From positions 18,852,501 to 18,914,500 of the forward strand of contig NC_135566.1 of the NCBI RefSeq assembly GCF_964340395.1: DNA of 62,000 nucleotides. The letters run 5' to 3'. Position 1 is the stretch's first letter, and every line of letters begins with the position of its first letter. The notes beneath the pieces were generated by a model. It had not been told where the DNA came from, searched no databases, and worked only from the letters and a program-made list of their open reading frames with translations. Both the position numbers and the translations under genes were made by a program. Below are positions 1-10,421 of the stretch, piece by piece. The stretch is from Glandiceps talaboti. Taxonomy: Eukaryota > Hemichordata > Enteropneusta > Spengelidae.

Positions 1-4
1 TGCC

Positions 5-248
5 TTATCAGTTTTGCATTAATTAGTAGCTTGCTAATCGGAGGACAAACTCACTAGTTATTTGCCCACATTAAACGTATTAGGCAGTGAGTGTAAACAT
101 TCACTCATCAGACTAATGCAGTACACGTGTCCTGGCATTAGTCGGATAAATAGATGTTTACACTCAGTGCTGCAATGTGTTAATTGGGCAATTAGCCCAT
201 GAGTTTGTTCTATGATTAGCCATCTGCTAATTTATGCAAAGCTGATAA
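5..248. mobile_element. Palindromic MITE-like foldback element
   Basis: The segment reads as one imperfect palindrome. TTATCAG at 5-11 mirrors CTGATAA at 242-248, and the symmetry axis falls in ACACGTGT at 123-130. Both arms carry related blocks such as TTTGCAT..AATTAG and GAGTGTAAACAT. It lies downstream of the second UNC93-like exon, so probably in the next intron. There is no open frame. Superfamily unknown; I could not define a target duplication. Confidence 0.7.
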
Positions 249-427
249 ATTCTGATAAGACAGTGGTAACAGTAGAAAGAGGGAAGGGGGAGTGAGAGGA
301 AACAATATTTAAAACTTTATTTGAAATTTAGAGAAAATAATATTATAAATCCGGAAAATCACGAGAACAAAATTGACTATTTGTCCTTTACCCTATGGTA
401 AAACCAAAGTTACTTGAAATGACTTAC

Positions 428-2229
428 AGTTGACTTGGGTGTACCAGATAGCGTCACCAAGTCCCCACATCGCAGCCACTGTGATAAACAAATTCACATC
501 TTCCATCTCTGGTTCCCATATTGACATTACTGCCAACAGACCGAAATGACACACTCCACCCAATGCGAAGAGTGTAAAACGACCAACACATTCCATCATA
601 CGACCAAGGATGAAAGAAGAAACCGTTTGCACGACCCCGTATGCTAACATGATATAGCCTATATAGTGGACACCGAGGCTACAAGTGACGAACGCCTACA
701 ATGGAGATAAAATTGAATCAAACAATATTGAATTGACAAAATATTTAACTTCATTGTTTCATAATGCATAAATGTTATTATGTTATTATGTTATTATGTT
801 ATTATGTTATTATTATTATGTCAACTTCGCGCTTATGTTTCCTCATGGTTACGATAATGAGGCATGGCCAAACATACTAATTGGAATTCGTAGTATAGGC
901 TGAGTGGAGAGAATGTTTGCCATTTCGACCTCCACTAACTATACTACAGGAGGGGGGTGCGGTGTATTTTCATACAAGGTGTATATATAGCTATCCAAAT
1001 TTCTTATCTTCCATATTTAAATCTGTATTTCTTTTCAAACCTCGAATCTTGGCTAGCCTGTCTACTGGTTTAGTCCCGGCCTGTGACCTCACTACGCACT
1101 TTTACTATAATAATTACAGGCACTCGAATTAAAAAAAAATCATACAGATTTATTCGAGTGCCTGTGATAATAGTGAATGGGTGATACGGAGTCACTGATG
1201 CAGTCAATTAACGGGCAAGATATTAATATTAATTGGCCTAAACAAGTTGTTGTGCAGAAATAGAATGCCATGGACAAGTCTTCAAATTAAATATGCTTCC
1301 ATGTAAAAACTGATCATATTCTAATTTCCTCCTACCTGTGTAAAATCTCCAGATATAAAAGCCATTTCGACTCCCGTAAACATCATCAGGGGTACAAGTA
1401 GGTAGAAACTCTGTTCTCTGAGAAGACATGGCGCTCCATCATTTGCTCCGTTCTTCTCATACCCGGACTGTTTTGGCAGGTCATCCAACAGAAACCGAAG
1501 AATGATGTAGCCAATGACGGTACTTCCAAAATACACACTTAACAGTGCGTCCACAGTTTCGTAGTCATTTCCGATTGGAGAGGCACCCCCGGGGAGTTCA
1601 CTCCCTGGACAGTAATTCGTTCCACAAAATGCAGGATCATTTGAAACGTCAAAGTTAGAACCCCCGGACAATATGTACATTGATATCAAGTTACCCCATA
1701 TTTGTGAAGAGACGAAAAACATGTAGAAAATACTATTGAAATAACTAATTGCACCCTCCCTTGATTGAGAAGTGACTTCAGAATACCTTGTAGCAAGGAT
1801 CGTCAAATATGATCTTTGTGATTCCCACAATGGTCCTGCAGCCAGGCCGAGAAGAGCAGACGCCGGAATCAAAATCCAGGCACTGTAGACTAAATTGGCA
1901 GCCACATACAGAACGTAAAATATTATACTGTAAATTATCGTCCATTTGGTCCCAAGCTTGTCGATGATATTTGGAGCTAGTAAACACGACACGATAAAAC
2001 ATACATAGATCGTACTCAGTGAGATGACGCCAACTCCAGCCGACTGGTTGATTGTACTCTGTAGATTCTGTAGGCCATTGAACGACGTAAAAATCAGCGT
2101 AAAGACAATACAAAGAATCAGGAGGTTTTTCCAGCATTGTTGTCGTTTTGATATCGGGGACGATTTTGTATACGTATCGGTGACAAACCTCCGTGTGTCC
2201 TCTTCGGGTGCTTCGACAGTGATCTGCAT
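428..2229 (-). CDS. unc93a: UNC93A-like major-facilitator membrane protein, 3' end missing
   Basis: Two exons: 2229-1336 (298 codons, phase 0, donor CAG|GTAGGA) and 695-428 (268 nt, acceptor TGTAG|GCG, donor ACT|GTAAGT, ending in phase 1). The 387 visible residues compare with about 457 in human UNC93A, so one or more C-terminal exons lie beyond position 1. Family signatures seen: GLQNLQST at 52-59, LLGLAAGPLWESQ at 126-138 and the SSQIWGNLIS block at 174-183 in exon 1; GVHYIGYIM and WGLGDAIWYTQVN in exon 2. Hydrophobic spans lie near 35-50, 65-88, 97-115, 118-135, 163-187, 229-248 and 275-293, with more in exon 2. The ATG at 2229 is chosen because the cytosolic tail and first helix follow directly, as in the family. 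UNC93A-type proteins are MFS-fold membrane proteins; the substrate is not established here. The intron (696-1335) holds a hairpin and a short tandem repeat. Confidence 0.9.
773..820. repeat. Pentanucleotide microsatellite (TTATG)n
   Basis: Direct repeats of GTTAT/TATTATG inside the UNC93-like intron, on the 5' side of the acceptor at 696. Confidence 0.85.
1104..1174. repeat. Hairpin in UNC93-like intron
   Basis: An arm containing TTACAGGCACTCGAAT (1104-1129) is inverted as ATTCGAGTGCCTGTGATAA (1152-1174) around an A-rich loop. Probably the core of a small palindromic element. No coding content. Confidence 0.6.
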
Positions 2230-2440
2230 GGTGCTTCGTCAGATCCTAGATCGGCTGGGGACATGCCAGACAAATGGAGACGGACAAATTAATGTGAGAA
2301 TGGTGAGATATCAAACATCACAGCAATGGACGCCATGAACACACCTGTGATCATTGAGGTCAAAATACTACCTTGTAGTGTGTGTACATTCGTATTTTGT
2401 ACATTCCGATTAACATTAATCATTAACTCTTTTTAACATG
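2230..2440 (-). other. 5' flank of the UNC93-like gene
   Basis: Presumed 5' UTR and proximal promoter, between the start codon at 2229 and the decayed repeat that begins at 2441. I see no convincing TATA box. Confidence 0.35.
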
Positions 2441-2525
2441 GTGACCCTAGCATATAAGCGAATGACAACGGGAATAGAATGAGAACTCACTCTATGAAAA
2501 CGGTTGAATCCCAGAGTGGAACGAC
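2441..2525 (+). repeat. Left remnant of an older foldback-type repeat
   Basis: It begins GTGACCCTAGC and continues GCGAATGACAACGGG, a diverged version of the end of the intact element at 2526 (GGGTGACCCTAAAACGAATG). Degenerate 31-bp-type units follow (GAATCCCAGAGTGGAACGAC). Its continuation lies at 7367-7555, on the far side of the younger insertion. Confidence 0.65.
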
Positions 2526-5500
2526 GGGTGACCCTAAAACGAATGACAACCTGAATGACGGAAAACGAATGACAGCATTTCTAGGTGGTAAACAGTGGAA
2601 TGACACCCTTTTCTACATTCAGTTAGTTGAATGACACCCTCTGCACTGTAAAACCAGTGGAATGACAGCCGCCACTCTATAAAATAAGTGGAATGACAGC
2701 ATTTTCAATGCTTTAGAACTGGAATGACAGCATTTCTAGGTGGTAAACAGTGGAATGACACCCTTTTCTACATTCAGTTAGTTGAATGACACACTCTGCA
2801 CTGTAGAACCAGTGGAATGACAGCCGCCACTCTATAAAATAAGTGGAATGACAGCATTTTTAATGCTTTGGAACTGGAATGACAGCATTTCTAGGTGGTA
2901 AACAGTGGAATGACACCCTTTTCTACAATCAGTTAGTTGAATGACACCCTCTGCACTGTAGAACCAGTGGAATGACAGCCGCCACTCTATAAAATAAGTG
3001 GAATGACAGCATTTTTAATGCTTTGGAACTGGAATGACAGCATTTCTAGGTGGTAAACAGTGGAATGACACCCTTTTCTACATTCAGTTAGTTGAATGAC
3101 ACCCTCTGCACTGTAGAACCAGTGGAATGACAGCCGCCACTCTATAAAATAAGTGGAATGACAGCATTTTTAATGCTTTGGAACTGGAATGACAGCATTT
3201 CTAGGTGGTAAACAGTGGAATGACACCCTTTTCTACATTCAGTTAGTTGAATGACACACTCTGCACTGTAGAACCAGTGGAATGACAGCCGCCACTCTAT
3301 AAAATAAGTGGAATGACAGCATTTTTAATGCTTTGGAACTGGAATGACAGCATTTCTAGGTGGTAAACAGTGGAATGACACCCTTTTCTAAAATCATTTA
3401 GTTGCATGACACACTCTGCTCTCTAAAACCAGTGGAATGACAGCCGCCACTCTATAAAATAAGTGGAATGACAGCATTTTTAATGCTTTGGAACTGGAAT
3501 GACAGCATTTCTAGGTGGTAAACAGTGGAATGACACCCTTTTCTACAATCAGTTAGTTGAATAACACACTCTGCACTGTAAAACCAGTGGAATGACAGCC
3601 GCCACTCTATAAAATAAGTGGAATGGCAGCATTTTTAATGCTTTGGAACTGGAATGACAGCATTTCTAGGTGGTAAACAGTGGAATGACACCCTTTTCTA
3701 CATTCAGTTAGTTGAATGACACCCTCTGCACTGTAGAACCACTGGAATGACAGCCGCCACTCTATAAAATAAGTGGAATGACAGCATTTTTAATGCTTTG
3801 GAACTGGAATGACAGCATTTCTAGGTGGTAAACAGTGGAATGACACCCTTTTCTACAATCAGTTAGTTGAATGACAAATTCTGCACTGTAAAACCAGTGG
3901 AATGACAGCCGCCACTCTATAAAATAAGTGGAATGACAGCATTTTCAATGCTTTAGAACTGGAATGACAGCATTTCTAGGTGGTAAACAGTGGAATGACA
4001 CCCTTTTCTACATTCAGTTAGTTGAATGACACACTCTGCACTGTAGAACCACTGGAATGACAGCCGCCACTCTATAAAATAAGTGGAATGACAGCATTTT
4101 TAATGCTTTGGAACTGGAATGACAGCATTTCTAGGTGGTAAACAGTGGAATGACACCCTTTTCTACAATCAGTTAGTTGAATGACACACTCTGCACTGTA
4201 GAACCACTGGAATGACAGCCGCCACTCTATAAAATAAGTGGAATGACAGCATTTTCAATGCTTTAGAACTGGAATGACAGCATTTCTAGGTGGTAAACAG
4301 TGGAATGACACCCCTTTCAACTAACTGAATGTAGAAAAGGGTGTCATTCCACTGTTTACCACCTAGAAATACTGTCATTCCAGTTCTAAAGCATTGAAAA
4401 TGCTGTCATTCCACTTATTTTATAGAGTGGCGGCTGTCATTCCAGTGGTTCTACAGTGCAGAGTGTGTCATTCAACTAACTGATTGTAGAAAAGGGTGTC
4501 ATTCCACTGTTTACCACCTAGAAATGCTGTCATTCCAGTTCTAAAACATTGAAAATGCTGTCATTCCACTTATTTTATAGAGTGGCGGCTGTCATTCCAC
4601 TGGTTTTACAGTGCAGAGTGTGTCATTCAACTAACTGAATGTAGAAAAGGGTGTCATTCCACTGTTTACCACCTAGAAATGCTGTCATTCCAGTTCCAAA
4701 GCATTAAAAATGCTGTCATTCCACTTATTTTATAGAGTGGCGGCTGTCATTCCACTGGTTCTACAGTGCAGAGGGTGTCATTCAACTAACTGAATGTAGA
4801 AAAGGGTGTCATTCCACTGTTTACCACCTAGAAATGCTGTCATTCCAGTTCTAAAACATTGAAAATGCTGTCATTCCACTTATTTTATAGAGTGGCGGCT
4901 GTCATTCCAGTGGTTTTACAGTGCAGAGGGTGTCATTCAACTAACTGAATGTAGAAAAGGGTGTCATTCCACTGTTTACCACCTAGAAATGCTGTCATTC
5001 CAGTTCCAAAGCATTAAAAATGCTGTCATTCCACTTATTTTATAGAGTGGCGGCTGTCATTCCACTGGTTATACAGTGCAGAGTGTGTCATTCAACTAAC
5101 TGAATGTAGAAAAGGGTGTCATTCCACTGTTTACCACCTAGAAATGCTGTCATTCCAGTTCTAAAGCATTGAAAATGCTGTCATTCCACTTATTTTATAG
5201 AGTGGCGGCTGTCATTCCAGTGGTTCTACAGTGCAGAGTGTGTCATTCAACTAACTGATTGTAGAAAAGGGTGTCATTCCACTGTTTACCACCTAGAAAT
5301 GCTGTCATTCCAGTTCTAAAGCATTGAAAATGCTGTCATTCCACTTATTTTATAGAGTGGCGGCTGTCATTCCACTGGTTTTACAGTGCAGAGTGTGTCA
5401 TTCAACTAACTGAATGTAGAAAAGGGTGTCATTCCACTGTTTACCACCTAGAAATGCTGTCATTCCAGTTCCAAAGCATTAAAAATGCTGTCATTCCACT

Positions 5501-7366
5501 TATTTTATAGAGTGGCGGCTGTCATTCCACTGGTTCTACAGTGCAGAGGGTGTCATTCAACTAACTGAATGTAGAAAAGGGTGTCATTCCACTGTTTACC
5601 ACCTAGAAATGCTGTCACTCCAGTTCTAAAACATTGAAAATGCTGTCATTCCACTTATTTTATAGAGTGGCGGCTGTCATTCCACTGGTTCTACAGTGCA
5701 GAGTGTGTCATTCAACTAACTGAATGTAGAAAAGGGTGTCATTCCACTGTTTACCACCTAGAAATGCTGTCATTCCAGTTCCAAAGCATTGAAAATGCTG
5801 TCATTCCACTTATTTTATAGAGTGGCGGCTGTCATTCCAGTGGTTCTACAGTGCAGAGTGTGTCATTCAACTAGCTGATTGTAGAAAAGGGTGTCATTCC
5901 ACTGTTTACCACCTAGAAATGCTGTCATTCCAGTTCCAAAGCATTAAAAATGCTGTCATTCCACTTATTTTATAGAGTGGCGGCTGTCATTCCACTGGTT
6001 ATACAGTGCAGAGTGTGTCATTCAACTAACTGAATGTAGAAAAGGGTGTCATTCCACTGTTTACCACCTAGAAATGCTGTCATTCCAGTTCTAAAGCATT
6101 GAAAATGCTGTCATTCCACTTATTTTATAGAGTGGCGGCTGTCATTCCAGTGGTTCTACAGTGCAGAGTGTGTCATTCAACTAACTGATTGTAGAAAAGG
6201 GTGTCATTCCACTGTTTACCACCTAGAAATGCTGTCATTCCAGTTCCAAAGCATTAAAAATGCTGTCATTCCACTTATTTTATAGAGTGGCGGCTGTCAT
6301 TCCACTGGTTCTACAGTGCAGAGGGTGTCATTCAACTAACTGAATGTAGAAAAGGGTGTCATTCCACTGTTTACCACCTAGAAATGCTGTCATTCCAGTT
6401 CTAAAACATTGAAAATGCTGTCATTCCACTTATTTTATAGAGTGGCGGCTGTCATTCCACTGGTTCTACAGTGCAGAGTGTGTCATTCAACTAACTGAAT
6501 GTAGAAAAGGGTGTCATTCCACTGTTTACCACCTAGAAATGCTGTCATTCCAGTTCTAAAGCATTGAAAATGCTGTCATTCCACTTATTTTATAGAGTGG
6601 CGGCTGTCATTCCACTGGTTCTACAGTGCAGAGTGTGTCATTCAACTAACTGAATGTAGAAAAGGGTGTCATTCCACTGTTTACCACCTAGAAATGCTGT
6701 CATTCCAGTTCTAAAGCATTGAAAATGCTGTCATTCCACTTATTTTATAGAGTGGCGGCTGTCATTCCAGTGGTTCTACAGTGCAGAGTGTGTCATTCAA
6801 CTAACTGATTGTAGAAAAGGGTGTCATTCCACTGTTTACCACCTAGAAATGCTGTCATTCCAGTTCCAAAGCATTAAAAATGCTGTCATTCCACTTATTT
6901 TATAGAGTGGCGGCTGTCATTCCACTGGTTCTACAGTGCAGAGTGTGTCATTCAACTAACTGAATGTAGAAAAGGGTGTCATTCCACTGTTTACCACCTA
7001 GAAATGCTGTCATTCCAGTTCTAAAACATTGAAAATGCTGTCATTCCACTTATTTTATAGAGTGGCGGCTGTCATTCCACTGGTTCTACAGTGCAGAGTG
7101 TGTCATTCAACTAACTGAATGTAGAAAAGGGTGTCATTCCACTGTTTACCACCTAGAAATGCTGTCATTCCAGTTCTAAAGCATTGAAAATGCTGTCATT
7201 CCACTTATTTTATAGAGTGGCGGCTGTCATTCCACTGGTTTTACAGTGCAGAGGGTGTCATTCAACTAACTGAATGTAGAAAAGGGTGTCATTCCACTGT
7301 TTACCACCTAGAAATGCTGTCATTCGTTTTCCGTCATTCAGGTTGTCATTCGTTTTAGGGTCACCC
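2526..7366. mobile_element. Foldback (FB-like) element built of 155-bp repeats (5 x 31 bp)
   Basis: This 4841-bp element starts GGGTGACCCTAAAACG and ends with its exact inverse, CGTTTTAGGGTCACCC. It is flanked by a perfect 9-bp direct duplication, TGGAACGAC (2517-2525 and 7367-7375). Each arm is a head-to-tail array of a 155-bp unit made of five related ~31-bp units, each opening with GGAATGACA. The left arm (2526-4318, about 1.79 kb) runs in one orientation and the right arm (4334-7366, about 3.03 kb) in the other. They meet at a 12-bp stem with a 15-nt loop (4307-4345). The first 200 or so bases of the left end match the inverted right end with no difference I could see. There is no open reading frame, so it is non-autonomous. 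From memory, Drosophila FB elements share the long tandem-repeat arms, 31/155-bp periodicity and 9-bp duplications. Confidence 0.85.
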
Positions 7367-7555
7367 TGGAACGACACCCGTTACTACATTTAGTGTGTTT
7401 AATGACACCCGCCGTACACCCTCTACTCTATTAACATGTGAAATGACAGCCACCACTCTATAATATAAGAGGAATGCCAGCAATTTCAACGTTTTGTAAA
7501 ATGAATGACATTTGCTGCACGAAAAGAGTGGAATCAAATGGTAACCTTCACCTCA
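7367..7555 (+). repeat. Right remnant of the older foldback-type repeat
   Basis: Diverged 31-bp-type units in plus orientation and in the order seen in the left arm: GGAACGACACCCGTTACTAC, AATGACACCCGCC, AAATGACAGCCACCACTCTA, GGAATGCCAGCAATTTCAAC, ATGAATGACATTTGC. Joined to 2441-2525 it gives a continuous older copy, so the intact element is a nested insertion. Confidence 0.65.
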
Positions 7556-7582
7556 GACCACTATAGCTATAGTTGTCTGAAC
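7551..7582. repeat. Palindromic CTCAGACCACTATAG motif
   Basis: CTCAGACCACTATAG is followed at once by its near-inverse CTATAGTTGTCTGAA. The same half-motif recurs near 9796, 21455, 30090, 51668 and 59085, and is close to the satellite monomer at 59251-61330. Confidence 0.6.
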
Positions 7583-9529
7583 CTTCACTAAATTAGTATG
7601 TTGAAAAAAAATGGAATGGCAACAGTCGCGCTATAAGGATATCAAGGCCATGCTCAAAGGCCATGCTCAAACGTTTGTCGGTGAAATTCAAAGGGAAAGA
7701 ATAGATTGACTGTATATTATATTTATTCGCTATTAGTTTCCCTACACAAATCTCGACATTTTTAGGAGGGGGCCAACGTTAACCTGCATAGTTGGTTACT
7801 AACCTAAACTACTATACAACCTGGTTGAATTTTGTTCACGTTCGATTCGGAAGTCCAGTCAAAATATGGTTTGACCCCGACATAATTGCAACATAAATTA
7901 TTTTTTGTGTGCATCTTACATAGCATTGTATGCTGAACAACATATCAAAAGTCTTGAAAAATCTAAGTGGTGGAACAATGTGAAAATGAGGTTTTTATTC
8001 AGTAACATAAATATATAGCGGGATTACCATATTTATAAATTGCTGTTTTCACAAACAAACCTAGCAAGTAACGTGTCAGTGGATAGGTCTAAGGGTGAAA
8101 AAGCATACTAGGACTATCATTTGATAATTCGACGTCTGCTATGTCATTTACATACATGCTTAATATTTCAGCTGGCGGTTTTAATTAGTTTAATTCATAT
8201 GAATAACATGCTGTGTATACGTATACACCAGTTCAAAAACACTTGGGTATGTAACACGTCTATTAGTATAGAATTGAAAAATTGAAAATAACCTTTATAT
8301 CTTATACCATCACCAATAAACTCAAATTCAGTGATATATACGTTTACTCATCAGCATAATTAATATGTATATTATGTAAAATTATAATCAGCATATTCAA
8401 ATTTGCTAACATTTTAATACAATTATATGCAGGTTATATTTCATTTGATTTGCAGTACAGTGGGAAATAAATTTAGCATGTTTGTCATCATCAAACACCG
8501 TTCATGTAAAAAGTATCAAAAGCGTCTAAATTAATTAGCAAGTAGCATAATTAGCATATGCAAAGTATGTCCATCTCCAACGCAAGTAATGTGTCTTTGG
8601 CAAGGTCTAGAAATAACAAATTACATAGGCTACAATGGACCTTTTAATATCATCAAAGACGGTCTGGTAAGGCCAAATAAAAAAACGTTGTGTGGTTCCA
8701 GTTACCCAACCCCACCTAGTTTTTCACACCAACCTTATAAAATAAATGAATAAATCTTAGCAATTGCATCTTGCCTGAAATATCAACCCTATAGGTGTTC
8801 TGCATCTAACCAACAATGTTGTAAAAGTCACTACTTATATCACTGGTATCATGACGATCACTGAGTTTCTATATGAATTGTCTGCTATTGTGACGGGATT
8901 GTCGTCAGATCAATGCAATAATGTGCAAAGAGTGTGATTCACAAAGTGCACTAGTCTCTTCAAAGATATACTATAGACTTATAATTTGATATTTCAAATT
9001 TCAGTAATTGTGTATTTGTAAGTGTACATTTGAGTATTGCCCAGCATTGACATCAGTTGTAAAGTTCAGAACAAGTGTAGTTTCTTCCTTGTCTGTGACT
9101 TTTGGTAAGTTTTTTGTTGAGCCAGACGTTACATACATTTTTAACAACTCTCTCAGTCTCATTAAATGCTGTTATTTATTTTTTAAACGCTGAAAGTGTT
9201 TGTATATACATGTATGGATGTGTGTACAAACATTTCATGTATTTATCAAGTATGATTTTATTCATGGCATGACCCGCCGGCGACCAACAACGATTGTTTT
9301 AAATGACGCCCTCTACGGCATGGTTAGAAAAATCACAACTTCACGAATTGTCAGCCTCGAATTGTCAGTGACAACCTCACGAGCACGTATCTGAGCGAAA
9401 TTATCGTTTATTGCTGAAATTCGGGAGCTTGAATGAAACAAATGATCCAAATGTCCTTCTGATTTTACATGTTGTCATTTCTAAGTCATTCAGACTATTA
9501 AAGAGTAATTATGAAATGAAAAGTATCAC
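7583..9529. other. AT-rich intergenic DNA, no gene recognised
   Basis: Only short chance open frames are present. It contains a perfect small palindrome GTGTATACGTATACAC near 8211-8226 and one copy of a dispersed repeat at 8670-8735. Confidence 0.5.
8670..8735. repeat. Dispersed repeat with GGTTCCAGTTACCC core
   Basis: AGGCC..AATAAAAAAA..TGGTTCCAGTTACCCAACCCC resembles 31189-31258 (TGGTTCCGGTTACCCGACCC). Two copies in the window; family unknown. Confidence 0.45.
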
Positions 9530-9867
9530 TAGACTGTCGACAGTCGTTCGTGCCTTTTTTGCTACATTTTATCTGGGAGTAATTATACTGTTATACTCCA
9601 AGGTTTTATCTAAAACTAAAGTCGTCGCCTCGCTCCGATCCGGAGCAATACTATAACTGCGTAGTGATCAGCGAGTGTCGGAGGCACTCACAGTTCGTGC
9701 CTTCGGCAATCACAGTTCCTATATATGTCAGTGGTCTCCCTAATACATCCATGGTGCTACGGAGCGAGGCGACGACTTTGTTTTAGATGAAACTTCAGAC
9801 CACTTTTAGTGGTCTGAGATGAAACGTAGCAAAAAAAAAAAGGCACGAACGATCTGTCGATAGTCTA
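9530..9867. mobile_element. MITE with ~37-bp inverted ends and 9-bp target duplication
   Basis: The 338-bp element begins TAGACTGTCGACAG and ends CTGTCGATAGTCTA, both followed inward by the CGTTCGTGCC / GGCACGAACG block. It is flanked by AAGTATCAC at 9521-9529 and 9868-9876. Inner arms (AAAGTCGTCGCCTCGCTCCG and its inverse near 9760) extend the palindrome. The 9-bp duplication fits MULE-like or FB-like transposases; that class assignment is inference. Confidence 0.8.
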
Positions 9868-9876
9868 AAGTATCAC

Positions 9877-10087
9877 CAACATGAACACATACACTAATTT
9901 TTTTTAAAAATTTTTTTCAACCGACCGAAAAAACCCTTCGTTTCTATTAGAGGTGCTCCTATGAGAAATATGAAATTAAATACGGGCGCCAATAACAATT
10001 CGTACCGCGTGTTTGAAATGATTGTTTGATTTGGTATCATATTTGTGTCGAGTACCACAAAACAGAGATTTTGACAATAACAACCTG
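9877..10087. other. Intergenic DNA, nothing recognised
   Basis: AT-rich DNA with short chance frames only. Confidence 0.4.
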
Positions 10088-10245
10088 TTGGGGAGCCGTC
10101 ATTACTTACGACCTGGGGGCCGGGGTGCGGAGGAATTGCTTTGAAAATCCAGAAAATTTGAGTACCCCCCCCCCCCCCCCTGAAATGTTTTCCTAATCCC
10201 CCTCCTTGACTCAAAATTTGTTCGTAATCCCCCCCATTTTACAGT
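10088..10245 (+). mobile_element. Solo end of a G-rich-ended transposon
   Basis: GGAGCCGTCATTACTTACGA, a GGGG run, GCGGAGGAATTGCTTTG and a poly-C block match the right end of the element at 47043-49579 read inward from 49579 (AGGGAGCCGTCATTATTTAT, then TCGGAGGAATTG). No partner end was found nearby. Confidence 0.65.
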
Positions 10246-10317
10246 CATAACTATTACTGGCGTTCTACAAACATTACTCAAATTGAGGTTGAGTGTTTCA
10301 TCAAGACATCCATCCAT

Positions 10318-10390
10318 CCGTACATACACACATCATGTACATACATACATACATACGTAAGTACGTACGTACATACATACATACATACAT

Positions 10391-10421
<31 letters not shown>
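10318..10421. repeat. (TACA)n / (CA)n microsatellite
   Basis: A tetranucleotide CATA/TACG tract passes into a CA dinucleotide tract. Confidence 0.9.

Noticed and set aside
393-427. Continuation of UNC93-like exon 2 past 428 to a stop
   Set aside because: A consensus donor GTAAGT at 427-422 and loss of family similarity after WYTQVN show this is intron.
2024-2338. 104-codon plus-strand frame
   Set aside because: It is antisense to the UNC93-like first exon and has no independent support.
2700-7330. Regular ~31-bp repeats suggesting a CRISPR array
   Set aside because: The units are contiguous and related, without unique spacers, switch orientation at the centre and lie in an animal genome.
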